Under the pieces are notes generated by a model that worked only from the letters and a program-made list of their open reading frames with translations, did no database searches and was not told the DNA's origin. From Corallococcus coralloides DSM 2259 (GTDB lineage: Bacteria; Myxococcota; Myxococcia; Myxococcales; Myxococcaceae), in NCBI RefSeq assembly GCF_000255295.1, contig NC_017030.1:9708328-9772327 (forward strand): DNA of 64,000 nucleotides. Reading direction: 5' to 3'. Of this stretch, positions 19,949 to 27,869 are shown one piece after another (within the stretch, counting starts at the first letter, position 1; every line of letters begins with the position of its first letter). Both the position numbers and the translations under genes were made by a program.

Positions 19949-21163
19949 TCAGGGCGTTGAAGCGGGGGTGGGGGCGGCAGGTTCGGATGGAGCGGCGGAG
20001 GCGCCCGCGTCCGGGGCGGGCGTGAGCGGGGTGGGCGCCGTCTGGGGGGCGCCCACCTGTTCCAGGGACTCGCGGTTGCTCACGGAGAAGCGCACCAGGG
20101 CGCGGAGGATGCGGTTGCGCTTCACGTTGCCCAGCACCTCGCGCAGGTCGTCGTAGACGGTGGGGTCGTTGACGAGCGCGCCCAGGGTGCCGTCGCCCTT
20201 GGCCACGGTGGCGGTGATCTGCTTGATGTCCGCGGCGGCGCTGCCCAGGTCCGCGAACATGCCCTTGGCGTCGCCGTAGACGAGCTGGTGCACGGCGCCG
20301 TTGGGGCTCTTCTTCGCGTCCTCCAGCAGGCCCGCGAGCTGGCCGGCCGCCGCCCCCAGCTCCCGCATGGCCACCGCGCCGTCCTGCCCGTAGATGAGCG
20401 CGTGCGCGGTGCCGTCGCCGCGGCGCACCTCGGACAGGATGGCCTCCACGTGGCCCAGGGCCCCATCCATGCGCTTCGCGGCGCCGGACGCGTTGGCGAG
20501 CAGCGTGTTCACCTCCTGGCCCGTGCGCGGGTCGTAGATGAGCGCGTGCAGCGCGCCGTTGCCCTTCTCCACCTCCTCCATGATGGAGCGCAGCGAGGCG
20601 ACGCTCCTGGCCAGGTCCCGCGTCAGGTCCGGGTTCGAGTAGGCCTTCACGGCGTCCTTGAGGGACTCGCTGATTTCGACGGAGTTCTCCATGACGCGGC
20701 TGGCGCTGGACATCAGCTTGGACAGGTCCCCGCCGCTGCTGGACTGGATGACGCCGCCGGGCTCCACGGCGGGCTGGTCCGCGCTGCCCAGGGAGATGTC
20801 CACCGCCTTGTCGCCCAGCACGCCCATGCTGGTGAGCTTGGCCACGGAGTCCTTGCGGATGCGGCTGGCGTAGGCGCTGGCCACCTGGAGCTCCACCTGC
20901 AGGCGGCTGTCCTTCAGGTCCGGGGAGAAGGACACGCTGTTCACGCGGCCCACCTTCAGGCCGCCAATCCACACGGGGGACTGGTCGCTCAGGCCGTCCA
21001 CGCTGTTGAAGTAGGCGTGGAAGACGACCTGGCGCTGGAAGAGGTTGGACTCGCGGCCGATGAAGAAGACGACGACGCCAGCCACGGCGAGGCCCACAGC
21101 GACGAAGAGGCCCGCGCGCACGGCCAGGCGCTTCTCCTTCGAGGTCGACGTGAAGAGACTCAT
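19949..21163 (-). CDS. mlaD: MlaD-family lipid transport substrate-binding protein
   Basis: A 404-residue MCE-domain protein. One membrane helix (about residues 17-36) is followed by the MCE/MlaD domain (about 45-125; YFNSVDGLSDQSPVWIGGLKVGRVNSV). A long C-terminal helical region contains two copies of an ALIYDPRTG/ALIYGQDG-like unit and a Pro/Ala-rich tail. In MlaFEDB-type systems the MCE ring shuttles phospholipids between permease and periplasm. The start overlaps the ATPase stop by ATGA. The C-terminal extension is longer than in E. coli MlaD (183 residues), as is common outside enterobacteria. Confidence 0.88.
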   Translation of the reverse strand: MSLFTSTSKEKRLAVRAGLFVAVGLAVAGVVVFFIGRESNLFQRQVVFHAYFNSVDGLSDQSPVWIGGLKVGRVNSVSFSPDLKDSRLQVELQVASAYASRIRKDSVAKLTSMGVLGDKAVDISLGSADQPAVEPGGVIQSSSGGDLSKLMSSASRVMENSVEISESLKDAVKAYSNPDLTRDLARSVASLRSIMEEVEKGNGALHALIYDPRTGQEVNTLLANASGAAKRMDGALGHVEAILSEVRRGDGTAHALIYGQDGAVAMRELGAAAGQLAGLLEDAKKSPNGAVHQLVYGDAKGMFADLGSAAADIKQITATVAKGDGTLGALVNDPTVYDDLREVLGNVKRNRILRALVRFSVSNRESLEQVGAPQTAPTPLTPAPDAGASAAPSEPAAPTPASTP

Positions 21164-21990
21164 GGTGTTCCCCGGGGGTTCAGCTCCAGGCGGCGCGCGT
21201 CGATGAAGGCGCGCACCTCCGGCACCTGGGAGCGGCGCATCTCCTCCGGGGTGCCCACCTGGACGATTTTGCGGTTGGCCAGCATGGCCATCCGGTCCGC
21301 CAGCACGAAGGCGCTCACCATGTCGTGCGTGACGACAATGGACGTGGCGCCCAGGCGCTGCTTCATCGAATCAATCAACTCGTTGATGGTCTGCGTGGTG
21401 ACGGGGTCCAGGCCCGTCGTGGGCTCGTCCCAGAGGATGACCTCCGGCTCCGTGGCGATGGCGCGCGCCAGGCCCACGCGCTTGCGCATGCCGCCGGACA
21501 GGTCCGACGGCATCAGCTTCTCCGTGTTGGGCAGGTCCACCAGCTCCAGCTTCTCCGCCACGCGCTTCTGGATTTCCGCACGGGACATGGTGGGGAAGTG
21601 CTCGCGCAGCGGGTACGCCACGTTGTCCGCCACGCTGAGCGAGTCGAACAGCGCCGCGCCCTGGAACACCATGGCCACGTGCTTGCGGACCTCCAGGAAC
21701 TGCTCCTCGGAGAACTTCGCCAGGTCGTAGCCTTCGAACAGGATGCTGCCGCCGTCCGGGTGCAAGAGGCCGATGAGGCACTTGAGCAGCACGCTCTTGC
21801 CCACGCCGGAGCCGCCCAGCACCACCAGCGTCTCCCCGGCGCGCACGTCCAGGTCCACGCCGTCGTAGATGCGCTTGGCGCCGAACTGTTTGATGAGCCC
21901 GTCGAAGCGGATGAGCTCCTCGCCCGGAGTGGGCTTGCGGAAGCTGAACGGGACTGCGGGGTCTCGGTGGTGGTGGCGGGCCTTGCGCAT
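21160..21990 (-). CDS. mlaF: MlaF-family ABC transporter ATPase
   Basis: A 276-residue ABC ATPase of the Mla lipid-transport type. It has Walker A GGSGVGKS, Q-loop VFQGAALFDSL, signature LSGGMRKRVGLARA, Walker B VILWDEPTTGLDP and switch VVTHD. The LSGGM form followed by KR is characteristic of MlaF/TtgA ATPases. An approximately 25-residue basic/Pro-rich N-terminal extension precedes the domain. It lies 13 bases after mlaE and overlaps mlaD by 4 bases. It would power lipid transfer across the inner membrane. Confidence 0.93.
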   Translation of the reverse strand: MRKARHHHRDPAVPFSFRKPTPGEELIRFDGLIKQFGAKRIYDGVDLDVRAGETLVVLGGSGVGKSVLLKCLIGLLHPDGGSILFEGYDLAKFSEEQFLEVRKHVAMVFQGAALFDSLSVADNVAYPLREHFPTMSRAEIQKRVAEKLELVDLPNTEKLMPSDLSGGMRKRVGLARAIATEPEVILWDEPTTGLDPVTTQTINELIDSMKQRLGATSIVVTHDMVSAFVLADRMAMLANRKIVQVGTPEEMRRSQVPEVRAFIDARRLELNPRGTP

Positions 21991-22003
21991 GGTGCGGGCG
22001 GCT

Positions 22004-22798
22004 TCAGAAGTAGAGCGTGATTTTCGTGATGAAGAAGTCCGCCAGGCACACGGTGACGGAGGTGATGGCCACCGTCTGCGTGGTGGCGCGGCCCACGCCC
22101 TCCGTGCCGCCCTCCACCGCCAGCCCCTTGAAGCACCCCACCAGGCCGATGATGAGCCCGAACACGGCGCCCTTGATGACGCCGGAGACGAAGTCGCCCA
22201 TCAGCACGGCGTCCAGCGCGCCCTGGGAGAACTGGTCCAGGGAGATGCCGTACTGGGACTTCACCACCAGGGCGCCCGCCACCAGGCCCACCACGTCCGA
22301 GAACACGGTGAGCACCGGCAGCACGATGAGGCACGCGAACACGCGCGGCACCACCAGCTTGCGCAGCGGATCCGCGCCCAGCGCGCGGATGGCGTCCACC
22401 TGCTCCGTCACGGTCATGGAGCCCAGTTCCGCGGCGATGCCGGACCCGATGCGCGCGCCCACGGTGAGGGCGGTGAGCACGGGGGCCAGCTCCCGGAACA
22501 GCGTGAGGATGACCACGCGGCCCACGGTGTACTGCACGCCGAAGCGGGCGAGGAAGTAGCCGAACTGCAGGGAGATGACGAGCCCGGCGAACGTCGCGGT
22601 GAGCAGCGCGATGGGCAGCGAGCGCACGCCCAGGGATTCGGTGTGGAAGATGAGGCCGGCCCAGTCGTAGGGAGGGCGCACGGCGCGGCTGAACACCTGG
22701 CCCGTCATGACGGACAGGGCGCCCAGGGACTCCATGCGCTCGCGCAGGCGCTCCTTCAGGCTGGGGCCGCCAGCGAAGAGCTTCGCCTCGGGCATCAT
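22004..22798 (-). CDS. mlaE: MlaE-family permease
   Basis: A 264-residue permease with the MlaE signatures RELAPVLTALTVGARIGSGIAAELGSM and EQVDAIRALGADPLRKLVVPR and about five membrane helices. It is the membrane subunit that contacts the MlaD ring. ATG 22796-22798 overlaps the stop of the upstream lipoprotein gene (ATGA); the adjacent in-frame ATG at 22795 is an alternative. Gene order lipoprotein-E-F-D suggests one operon. No MlaB, MlaC or MlaA is seen nearby. Confidence 0.92.
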   Translation of the reverse strand: MMPEAKLFAGGPSLKERLRERMESLGALSVMTGQVFSRAVRPPYDWAGLIFHTESLGVRSLPIALLTATFAGLVISLQFGYFLARFGVQYTVGRVVILTLFRELAPVLTALTVGARIGSGIAAELGSMTVTEQVDAIRALGADPLRKLVVPRVFACLIVLPVLTVFSDVVGLVAGALVVKSQYGISLDQFSQGALDAVLMGDFVSGVIKGAVFGLIIGLVGCFKGLAVEGGTEGVGRATTQTVAITSVTVCLADFFITKITLYF

Positions 22799-23301
22799 CG
22801 CTGGCGCTCCGCGCGGAAGCCCTGGAAGAGGCTCTCGAAGTCCGCCATGCGCGCGTCGGCGGCACCCACGGGGGCGATGTAGCTGAAGTCGAAGACGCAG
22901 TTGTCCTTCTTCACCACCACGAGCTCCAGGGAGACGGGCACACCGTCGAGCTTCGCGACGTAGCGGCTTCGCAAGGCCTCGCGGTCGTCCAGGGTGAACG
23001 TGCGCTGGCCCAGGTCCTGGCGCTCGGTGAAGCCCATGAGCAGGTGCTTGGTGAGGACCTGGAGGGACGGGTCGTCGTGGTCCCGGCAGGTGGCGTTGGT
23101 GGCGATGATGCGGCCGGTGTCGCCGCGCTCCACGAAGGCGAGGTCGTTGTCGTCGAAGCCGCGGCGCTCCCAGACGTCGTTGGACAGCGGGCCGACGCGG
23201 TACTTCACGTCGGACTTCTGGAGCACCGAGTCCTCGAACGTCGCGCGGTGGCACCCCGCGAGGAGGGCGGACAGCACGAGCGTCAGCAGCAAGCGCGACA
23301 T
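22795..23301 (-). CDS. Lipoprotein at the head of the Mla operon, unknown function
   Basis: A 168-residue predicted lipoprotein: signal peptide MSRLLLTLVLSALLAGC with the lipobox Cys at residue 17. The mature part is mixed alpha/beta with no recognised motif; the C-terminal SLELVVVKKDNCVFDFSYIAPVG contains a second Cys. It overlaps mlaE by 4 bases and is probably translated with it, which suggests a periplasmic or outer-membrane role in the lipid transport system. It does not look like MlaC or MlaA. ATG 23301 is chosen for the signal peptide. Confidence 0.7.
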   Translation of the reverse strand: MSRLLLTLVLSALLAGCHRATFEDSVLQKSDVKYRVGPLSNDVWERRGFDDNDLAFVERGDTGRIIATNATCRDHDDPSLQVLTKHLLMGFTERQDLGQRTFTLDDREALRSRYVAKLDGVPVSLELVVVKKDNCVFDFSYIAPVGAADARMADFESLFQGFRAERQR

Positions 23302-23536
23302 GGCACCATTTCGTTCGTCCCGGGTCCGCCCGGTGGGACGGCGGGCATGGTCATGGTGCACGCCCGGCAGGTCCGCAAGAACTTCGTCGGAGCGAACGTC
23401 GACTCACGGACGCGCGCCTGCCGAGGGCCCGCCGCCCTGATCGGGCTCCGGACGGAAGGAAGAGGCGGGGTGCCCCCGGGCTTGCGGAGGGCGCATCTTC
23501 AACCGGTGAGCCGGGGATTCTCACGAGGAGGATTCG

Positions 23537-23917
23537 ATGGACGGCGGACTGGCGATATTCGGATTCGGGTTGTTCCTGCTGTCGATTGCCAACCTGTATG
23601 CGCGCACGTCGTACTGGCTGGCGTGGCCGCTGCTGGCGCTCTCCATGCTGGCCATGGGGATGGCGTTCAGCGAGTCGAAGCGCCTGCGGGACGTGTCGCT
23701 GGGGGTGGCGGCGGTGCTGGGGGTGCTGTTCATCGCCGCGTTGGCGACGGGCACCGTGTGGTGGCTGACGCTGGCGGTGTTCCTGTTCGCGGTGGCGTTC
23801 GGGCTGCTCTGGGCGGAGTTCCGCTTCGAGTACTTCGGGCACGTGACGCGGCAGGAATTGCCCCACCATCAGCGCCGGCCGGTGCACTGGCCCTGGCACC
23901 GGCGGCGGGTGCACTAG
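23537..23917 (+). CDS. Small membrane protein, unknown function
   Basis: A 126-residue protein with three to four membrane helices packed closely (residues about 3-22, 28-45, 52-70 and 74-92). It ends in a His/Arg/Pro/Trp-rich tail (HHQRRPVHWPWHRRR) that is probably cytoplasmic. GAGGA lies before ATG 23537, a good ribosome binding site. Its TAG stop and the recF stop share the palindrome CTAG at 23914-23917, so the two genes overlap tail to tail by four bases. The family is not recognised. Confidence 0.65.
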   Translation: MDGGLAIFGFGLFLLSIANLYARTSYWLAWPLLALSMLAMGMAFSESKRLRDVSLGVAAVLGVLFIAALATGTVWWLTLAVFLFAVAFGLLWAEFRFEYFGHVTRQELPHHQRRPVHWPWHRRRVH

Positions 23918-25044
23918 GGTTGTGATGGGGACTCGGTGGCCACCTGTCCCGCGTGGACGGTGAGCCAGAGGCTGTCACTGGCGGCGGCGGCTCTCACGAG
24001 CCCCGCGTCGGTGGTGGTGAGGAAGACCTGCGCGCCGCTCCGGGCCAGGTAGCCCATGAGATAGGCATTGCGCTCGGGGTCCAGCTCACTGGAGACGTCA
24101 TCCAGGAGCAGCAAGGGGAGGAAGCCCATGGCGGCCTCCAGGTTCTCAATCTCGGCAATCTTCCAACCGAGCACCAGGGCGCGCTGCTGCCCCTGGCTCG
24201 CGTAGGCTCGCGCGCTACGGCCGCCCAGCGTCACGGACACGTCGTCCACGTGCGGGCCCACGGAGGTGAAGCCGCGGTCCAGGTCGCGGCGCAGGCGCGC
24301 GGAGAGGGCTTCGCGCAGGGCGGAGGCGAGCGCGGCCTCATCGGCGTGCGCGAAGTCGGCGCCGAGGTGCGCGGGGTGGTAGCCGTAGACGGCGGGGTCG
24401 GCGGTGCGGCCGATGGACGCGAAGGTGGCCTGGGCGCGGGGCGCGAGCTCGGCCATCAGGGCACGGCGGCGGGCGTAGAGGCGTGCGCCCGCGCGGGCGA
24501 GGGTCTCGTCGTACGCGTCGAGGTAGGCGGCGTCGACGGTGGCGCCTTCACGGAGCAGGCGGTTGCGGTTCTTGAGGGCGCGGGCGTACTCGCGGCTCTC
24601 CTTGAGGAAGGCGGGGAAGCGGTTGAAGACGGCGCGGTCGAGGAAGGCGCGGCGCGCGTCGGGGCCGCCCTTGATGACCTCCAGGTCATCGGGGGTGAAG
24701 GCGACGACGGAGACGCCGCCGAAGTAGTCCTCGAGGCTGGCGGCCTTCTTTCCGTCCACGAGGGCCTGGCGGGTGCCGCCGCCGACCTCGACGGAGATTT
24801 CGCGCTCGGCGCCCTTGAGGAGGAAGCGGCCGGTGACACGAGCGGCCTGGGAGCCCCAGCGGACGAGCTCGGAGAGGCGTCCGGCGCGCAGGGGCTTGAG
24901 GGTGGCGAGGAAGTAGAGCGCCTCCAGGAGGTTGGTCTTCCCCTGCCCGTTCTGGCCCACGGCGATGGTCGAGTGGGGGCTGGGTGCGAGCTGCACCGCC
25001 GGGAGGTTGCGGAAGTCCTGGACCTGGAGCGAGAGGAGGCGCAC
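23914..25044 (-). CDS. recF: DNA replication and repair protein RecF
   Basis: A 376-residue SMC-like ATPase that loads RecA at gapped DNA with RecO and RecR. It has the N-terminal VQDFRNLPAVQL, Walker A VGQNGQGKTNLLEALYFL, the RecF-typical FTPDDLEVIKGGP, the signature ASQGQQRALVLGWKIAE and Walker B LLLLDDVSSELD. The GTG start at 25042-25044 begins directly with MRLLSLQVQDFRN, as in relatives. It sits downstream of the toxin-like cassette and not next to dnaN or gyrB. Confidence 0.97.
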   Translation of the reverse strand: MRLLSLQVQDFRNLPAVQLAPSPHSTIAVGQNGQGKTNLLEALYFLATLKPLRAGRLSELVRWGSQAARVTGRFLLKGAEREISVEVGGGTRQALVDGKKAASLEDYFGGVSVVAFTPDDLEVIKGGPDARRAFLDRAVFNRFPAFLKESREYARALKNRNRLLREGATVDAAYLDAYDETLARAGARLYARRRALMAELAPRAQATFASIGRTADPAVYGYHPAHLGADFAHADEAALASALREALSARLRRDLDRGFTSVGPHVDDVSVTLGGRSARAYASQGQQRALVLGWKIAEIENLEAAMGFLPLLLLDDVSSELDPERNAYLMGYLARSGAQVFLTTTDAGLVRAAAASDSLWLTVHAGQVATESPSQP

Positions 25045-25143
25045 AGCGTCACCGTGAAGGGGCCGACCTTCGTACTACAGATGCGGCGGCCGGCGGGGCG
25101 CGGGATTCAGCGGGTGACGCCTGGCTGGTGGGCGCGGGAGCGC

Positions 25144-25596
25144 TCACTCCCGGCGGAGGACGGCAAGGGTCTTCAGGACGTTCCAGAGTCCGAAGAACGG
25201 GGGGCCGGGTTCGACGTCGACCTCGAGGTCCGCGGCATCTCGAAGCTGGAGCCGGAGCCGGCTCAGGGACAGCTTGCTGCCCGCGGCCTGGACGTGCGCC
25301 GTGTCCGTCGTGGCGTTCTCCAGGTCGCGCCAGGGAATGGACCGGAAGCCGTGCTCCTGACTCAACAGGATGCGCTCGGTGCTGACGAGGACCCATTGCT
25401 CGGGTCCCCGGAAGAAGGCGAGCACCGGCAGTTCGTCCGCCGCCAGTGCGGCTCTCTCCAGGAGATACGCCCGTGTCTCCACGGGAAGGTTGTCGAACGG
25501 GCGCGTCCATTGCCCTTCGCCCCCCGTCTGGCTGAAGACACGGAGCAACCTTCGGAGCCGGGACTCGGCGCTGAGTGCTGTCATTGGAACGCTCAT
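25144..25596 (-). CDS. Small protein with PH-like region, third gene of toxin-like cassette
   Basis: A 150-residue soluble protein I cannot name. Residues about 60-110 (VLVSTERILLSQEHGFRSIPWRDLENA) have the strand pattern of bacterial PH-like domains. Its start codon overlaps the stop of the DUF3396-like gene (ATGA), and it is the last gene of a three-gene overlapping series before recF. It could be a second immunity protein or an accessory factor; this is inferred from position only. A second in-frame ATG lies 4 codons downstream. Confidence 0.6.
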   Translation of the reverse strand: MSVPMTALSAESRLRRLLRVFSQTGGEGQWTRPFDNLPVETRAYLLERAALAADELPVLAFFRGPEQWVLVSTERILLSQEHGFRSIPWRDLENATTDTAHVQAAGSKLSLSRLRLQLRDAADLEVDVEPGPPFFGLWNVLKTLAVLRRE

Positions 25597-26501
25597 GGAC
25601 AGAGCCGCCGCCGCCAGCGGTCCAGGTAGTTCCCGATCCCGGCGTCCTCTCCTGACGTGTACATGAAGGGTTTCAGGAAGCAGGCCAGGGCGCGGTACTG
25701 GGGCGGAATGGGTTCCTTCTCGATGTCGATGGCCTCGGGCCATTCGCTCAGGGTTACAAGCAGGCGCTCCTGGTCCATGGGGAGCAGGGAGACCTCCGGG
25801 AACGGCAGTGCCTGCCGCAGCGCTTCGGTGCCACCCATCCGGTCCAGCAGCGGCGGGCCCAGGAAGGTAAGCCAGTGCGCGCCCAGGGCGTGGAGCCCGA
25901 TGAGCTTACCCGTGCTGGCGACAGCGGGCAGGTCCAAGCCCAGATAGCGCGCGGAGTATTTCTCCAGGACCTTCCAGTCCCCCGCGGTCCAGGAGCCCTC
26001 TCGAGAGGCGAGGGCGAAGCTCGCGTAGCCGAAATGGAAGGGCAGTTCCCGAGCCAGGTCCAACACCAGGGCACGCATCCGCTGGGGTCCCTGGTCCAGG
26101 AGGAATTCGGTCGGGAACGTGAAGGACATCGCGGTGTTGGACCCAACGCAGAGCGGGAGCACGATCCGCCTGCTGTGGTACTCGAATTGGTATCCTCCGG
26201 TGCCCCCATCCAGGTCGGACAATCCAACGTGCCAGGCCAGGCGGGAGGGCCGGTCCACCATCCGCTTGCGAATGACCTCCCATCCGTCCTCATCCAGCTC
26301 AAGGACATCCCCATCGTCCGCGCCGTACCAGTTCAGCGACTGGGGAGGGATGGCTCGAACGTAGGTCTGCAAGGCCCGCCAGCATGCCTGCGCCACGATG
26401 CTGTGGTCATGCGGGATGAAGAACGAGACCACGACACCGTCACGGGCCGCGACCGCGCCATCCCTGTAATGGAGACGAAGGGTGGGGAGGTTCGCGCTCA
26501 T
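25593..26501 (-). CDS. DUF3396-like (type VI immunity family) protein
   Basis: A 302-residue soluble protein resembling the DUF3396 group, whose members occur next to secreted effectors and are annotated as immunity proteins. Visible features are LHYRDGAVAARDGVVVSFFIPHDH near the N-terminus, GYQFEYHSRR in the middle and a C-terminal ECPFPEVSLL-like segment (read here as LPFPEVSLLPMD). ATG 26501 overlaps the stop of the lipoprotein gene by ATGA, so the pair is translationally coupled, the usual layout for toxin then immunity. Family assignment is from memory of the pattern and would need a profile search. Confidence 0.6.
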   Translation of the reverse strand: MSANLPTLRLHYRDGAVAARDGVVVSFFIPHDHSIVAQACWRALQTYVRAIPPQSLNWYGADDGDVLELDEDGWEVIRKRMVDRPSRLAWHVGLSDLDGGTGGYQFEYHSRRIVLPLCVGSNTAMSFTFPTEFLLDQGPQRMRALVLDLARELPFHFGYASFALASREGSWTAGDWKVLEKYSARYLGLDLPAVASTGKLIGLHALGAHWLTFLGPPLLDRMGGTEALRQALPFPEVSLLPMDQERLLVTLSEWPEAIDIEKEPIPPQYRALACFLKPFMYTSGEDAGIGNYLDRWRRRLCP

Positions 26502-27298
26502 GGCTGGTCCACAACAACAACCTTGCGAGGAGAAACGAGCAGGGCTTTCCCACCAAGCGCCTCCTGGTAGACCTCTCCCTGCGAATCGCCAGCGTAGACA
26601 CTGCTCTCTCCGTAGAGGGTCCACTGCGGTTCGTTGCTCTCAGGGCAGGGGAACTTGAAGTCCAAGGTGAGCGCGGACTTGAGCAGGTCGCGGTCCGCAT
26701 GGAGGACGAGGTCCGGCTTGATCGTGCCCCGAAGCTCATCGGTGCAGCCTTCGGCGAGCATCCGCGCCTCCTTCTCCCGGCTGATCGTCTCCACGAACCT
26801 GGCATTCGGATAGTAGCGATAGCGCTGCTCGATGCTGTAGGGCGCGGCCCAGAGTTCCTTGAGCACCTCCTCCGCGCACTGGAGGACCAGGACGTGCTTC
26901 TGCTTTCCGAGCTGCATGGCCCGGGTGATGGGGTTGCCGCAGCGGTCGCGTCCCACCACCTCGCGGCACTCCTGCCGCGTCGGAGGACGGTTCTCGAAGA
27001 AACGCGCATTGCCCTGACGCTCGGCCTGGACGGCGCATTCCTTGAGTCGCTCCTCCAACTCATCCGCGCTGTGGTCCTGCTGCATCAAGCCGAGGATGAC
27101 CGGGGCTGCATGGACCAGGGCGGAGGCCGTGGCGGAAGAGGAACCTTGTTCGGCGACCACGGCCGCATGGCGCAGCCTCGCGGCGGTCTCCGTGTCGACG
27201 AAGCGCAGGTCCCCGTGCGCGGAACGCCGGGCGCTTCCGCCCGCGCAAGCTGTGAGCAGCGCGAAGACCGCGCAGAGGTGTAGGAGTTTCCAATCCAT
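26498..27298 (-). CDS. Lipoprotein with PD-(D/E)xK nuclease-like C-terminus, candidate toxin
   Basis: A 266-residue lipoprotein: signal MDWKLLHLCAVFALLTAC, lipobox Cys18. Residues 20-115 are helical and charged. The C-terminus has GTIKPDLVLH (Asp196), TLDFKF (Asp213-x-Lys215) and YQEALGGKALLVSP, which fits the PD-(D/E)xK endonuclease pattern seen in polymorphic toxin domains. Seven Cys residues occur in the mature chain. Codon use is looser than in neighbours (AAA, CTA, ACA and GCT near the start), a hint of transfer. It overlaps the DUF3396-like gene and resembles in layout the SitA-SitI lipoprotein toxins of Myxococcus; the nuclease call is inference. Confidence 0.55.
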   Translation of the reverse strand: MDWKLLHLCAVFALLTACAGGSARRSAHGDLRFVDTETAARLRHAAVVAEQGSSSATASALVHAAPVILGLMQQDHSADELEERLKECAVQAERQGNARFFENRPPTRQECREVVGRDRCGNPITRAMQLGKQKHVLVLQCAEEVLKELWAAPYSIEQRYRYYPNARFVETISREKEARMLAEGCTDELRGTIKPDLVLHADRDLLKSALTLDFKFPCPESNEPQWTLYGESSVYAGDSQGEVYQEALGGKALLVSPRKVVVVDQP

Positions 27299-27320
27299 GC
27301 ACTGATTCCTGTCGCGGCAC

Positions 27321-27869
27321 CTACCGCACGCCACGCCGGCTGCGAAACCCGGCCACGAACAACGCCGTGACGTAGGAGAGCCCCGACCACGGATGCGTGA
27401 GCCCATCCATGGGAATGGCCATCCATGGCAGCACCACTCCAGAGATGACGGCCTGCGTCCAGCGCTCCTCCCGGGATAGCGGCGGTGGCGGAGGCTCGAT
27501 GGGCGCGTCCTTGCCCGCGAAGGCTCGCTTGAAGCCCTTCATGTCTCCGTGCACGTACAAATCAAGCCCCGGCCGTGGTGTCTGCAACTCCGTGTAGAGC
27601 GCCGGAGACAGCGCAGCCCCTACCGCCAGGTACGTCAGCCCCACCGCGAGCGTCCGGTAGAACCAGCCGCCGCGCCGGTCCGACCCTCTCGCCACGGCCG
27701 TGCCCACTGCCCATCCCACCGCGATGGCGAGCACGCTGACGTTGTAGCCCGACAGGCCCGCGCAGAAGAGCACCAGCCCTCCCGCGAGCGCCGTGAAATA
27801 GCCATACACGCCCGCGCGCAGAAGCCGGCTCGAACGCGTGCTGACAACCTCCGCCGTCGCGTTCGTCAC
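27321..27869 (-). CDS. Four-helix membrane protein, paralogue of the gene at 28929-29687
   Basis: A 182-residue membrane protein with about four helices. The segment GYNVSVLAIAVGWAVGTAV...RTLAVGLTYLAVGAALSPAL aligns with GYNIGLIAILVGWMVGTAV...QVLAVALTYLSVAASLSPEL in the gene two positions upstream, but the N-terminal zinc-ribbon of that paralogue is missing here. GTG 27867-27869 overlaps the M50 protease stop (GTGA). Function unknown; co-translation with the protease suggests a shared membrane complex or substrate relationship. Confidence 0.7.
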   Translation of the reverse strand: MTNATAEVVSTRSSRLLRAGVYGYFTALAGGLVLFCAGLSGYNVSVLAIAVGWAVGTAVARGSDRRGGWFYRTLAVGLTYLAVGAALSPALYTELQTPRPGLDLYVHGDMKGFKRAFAGKDAPIEPPPPPLSREERWTQAVISGVVLPWMAIPMDGLTHPWSGLSYVTALFVAGFRSRRGVR

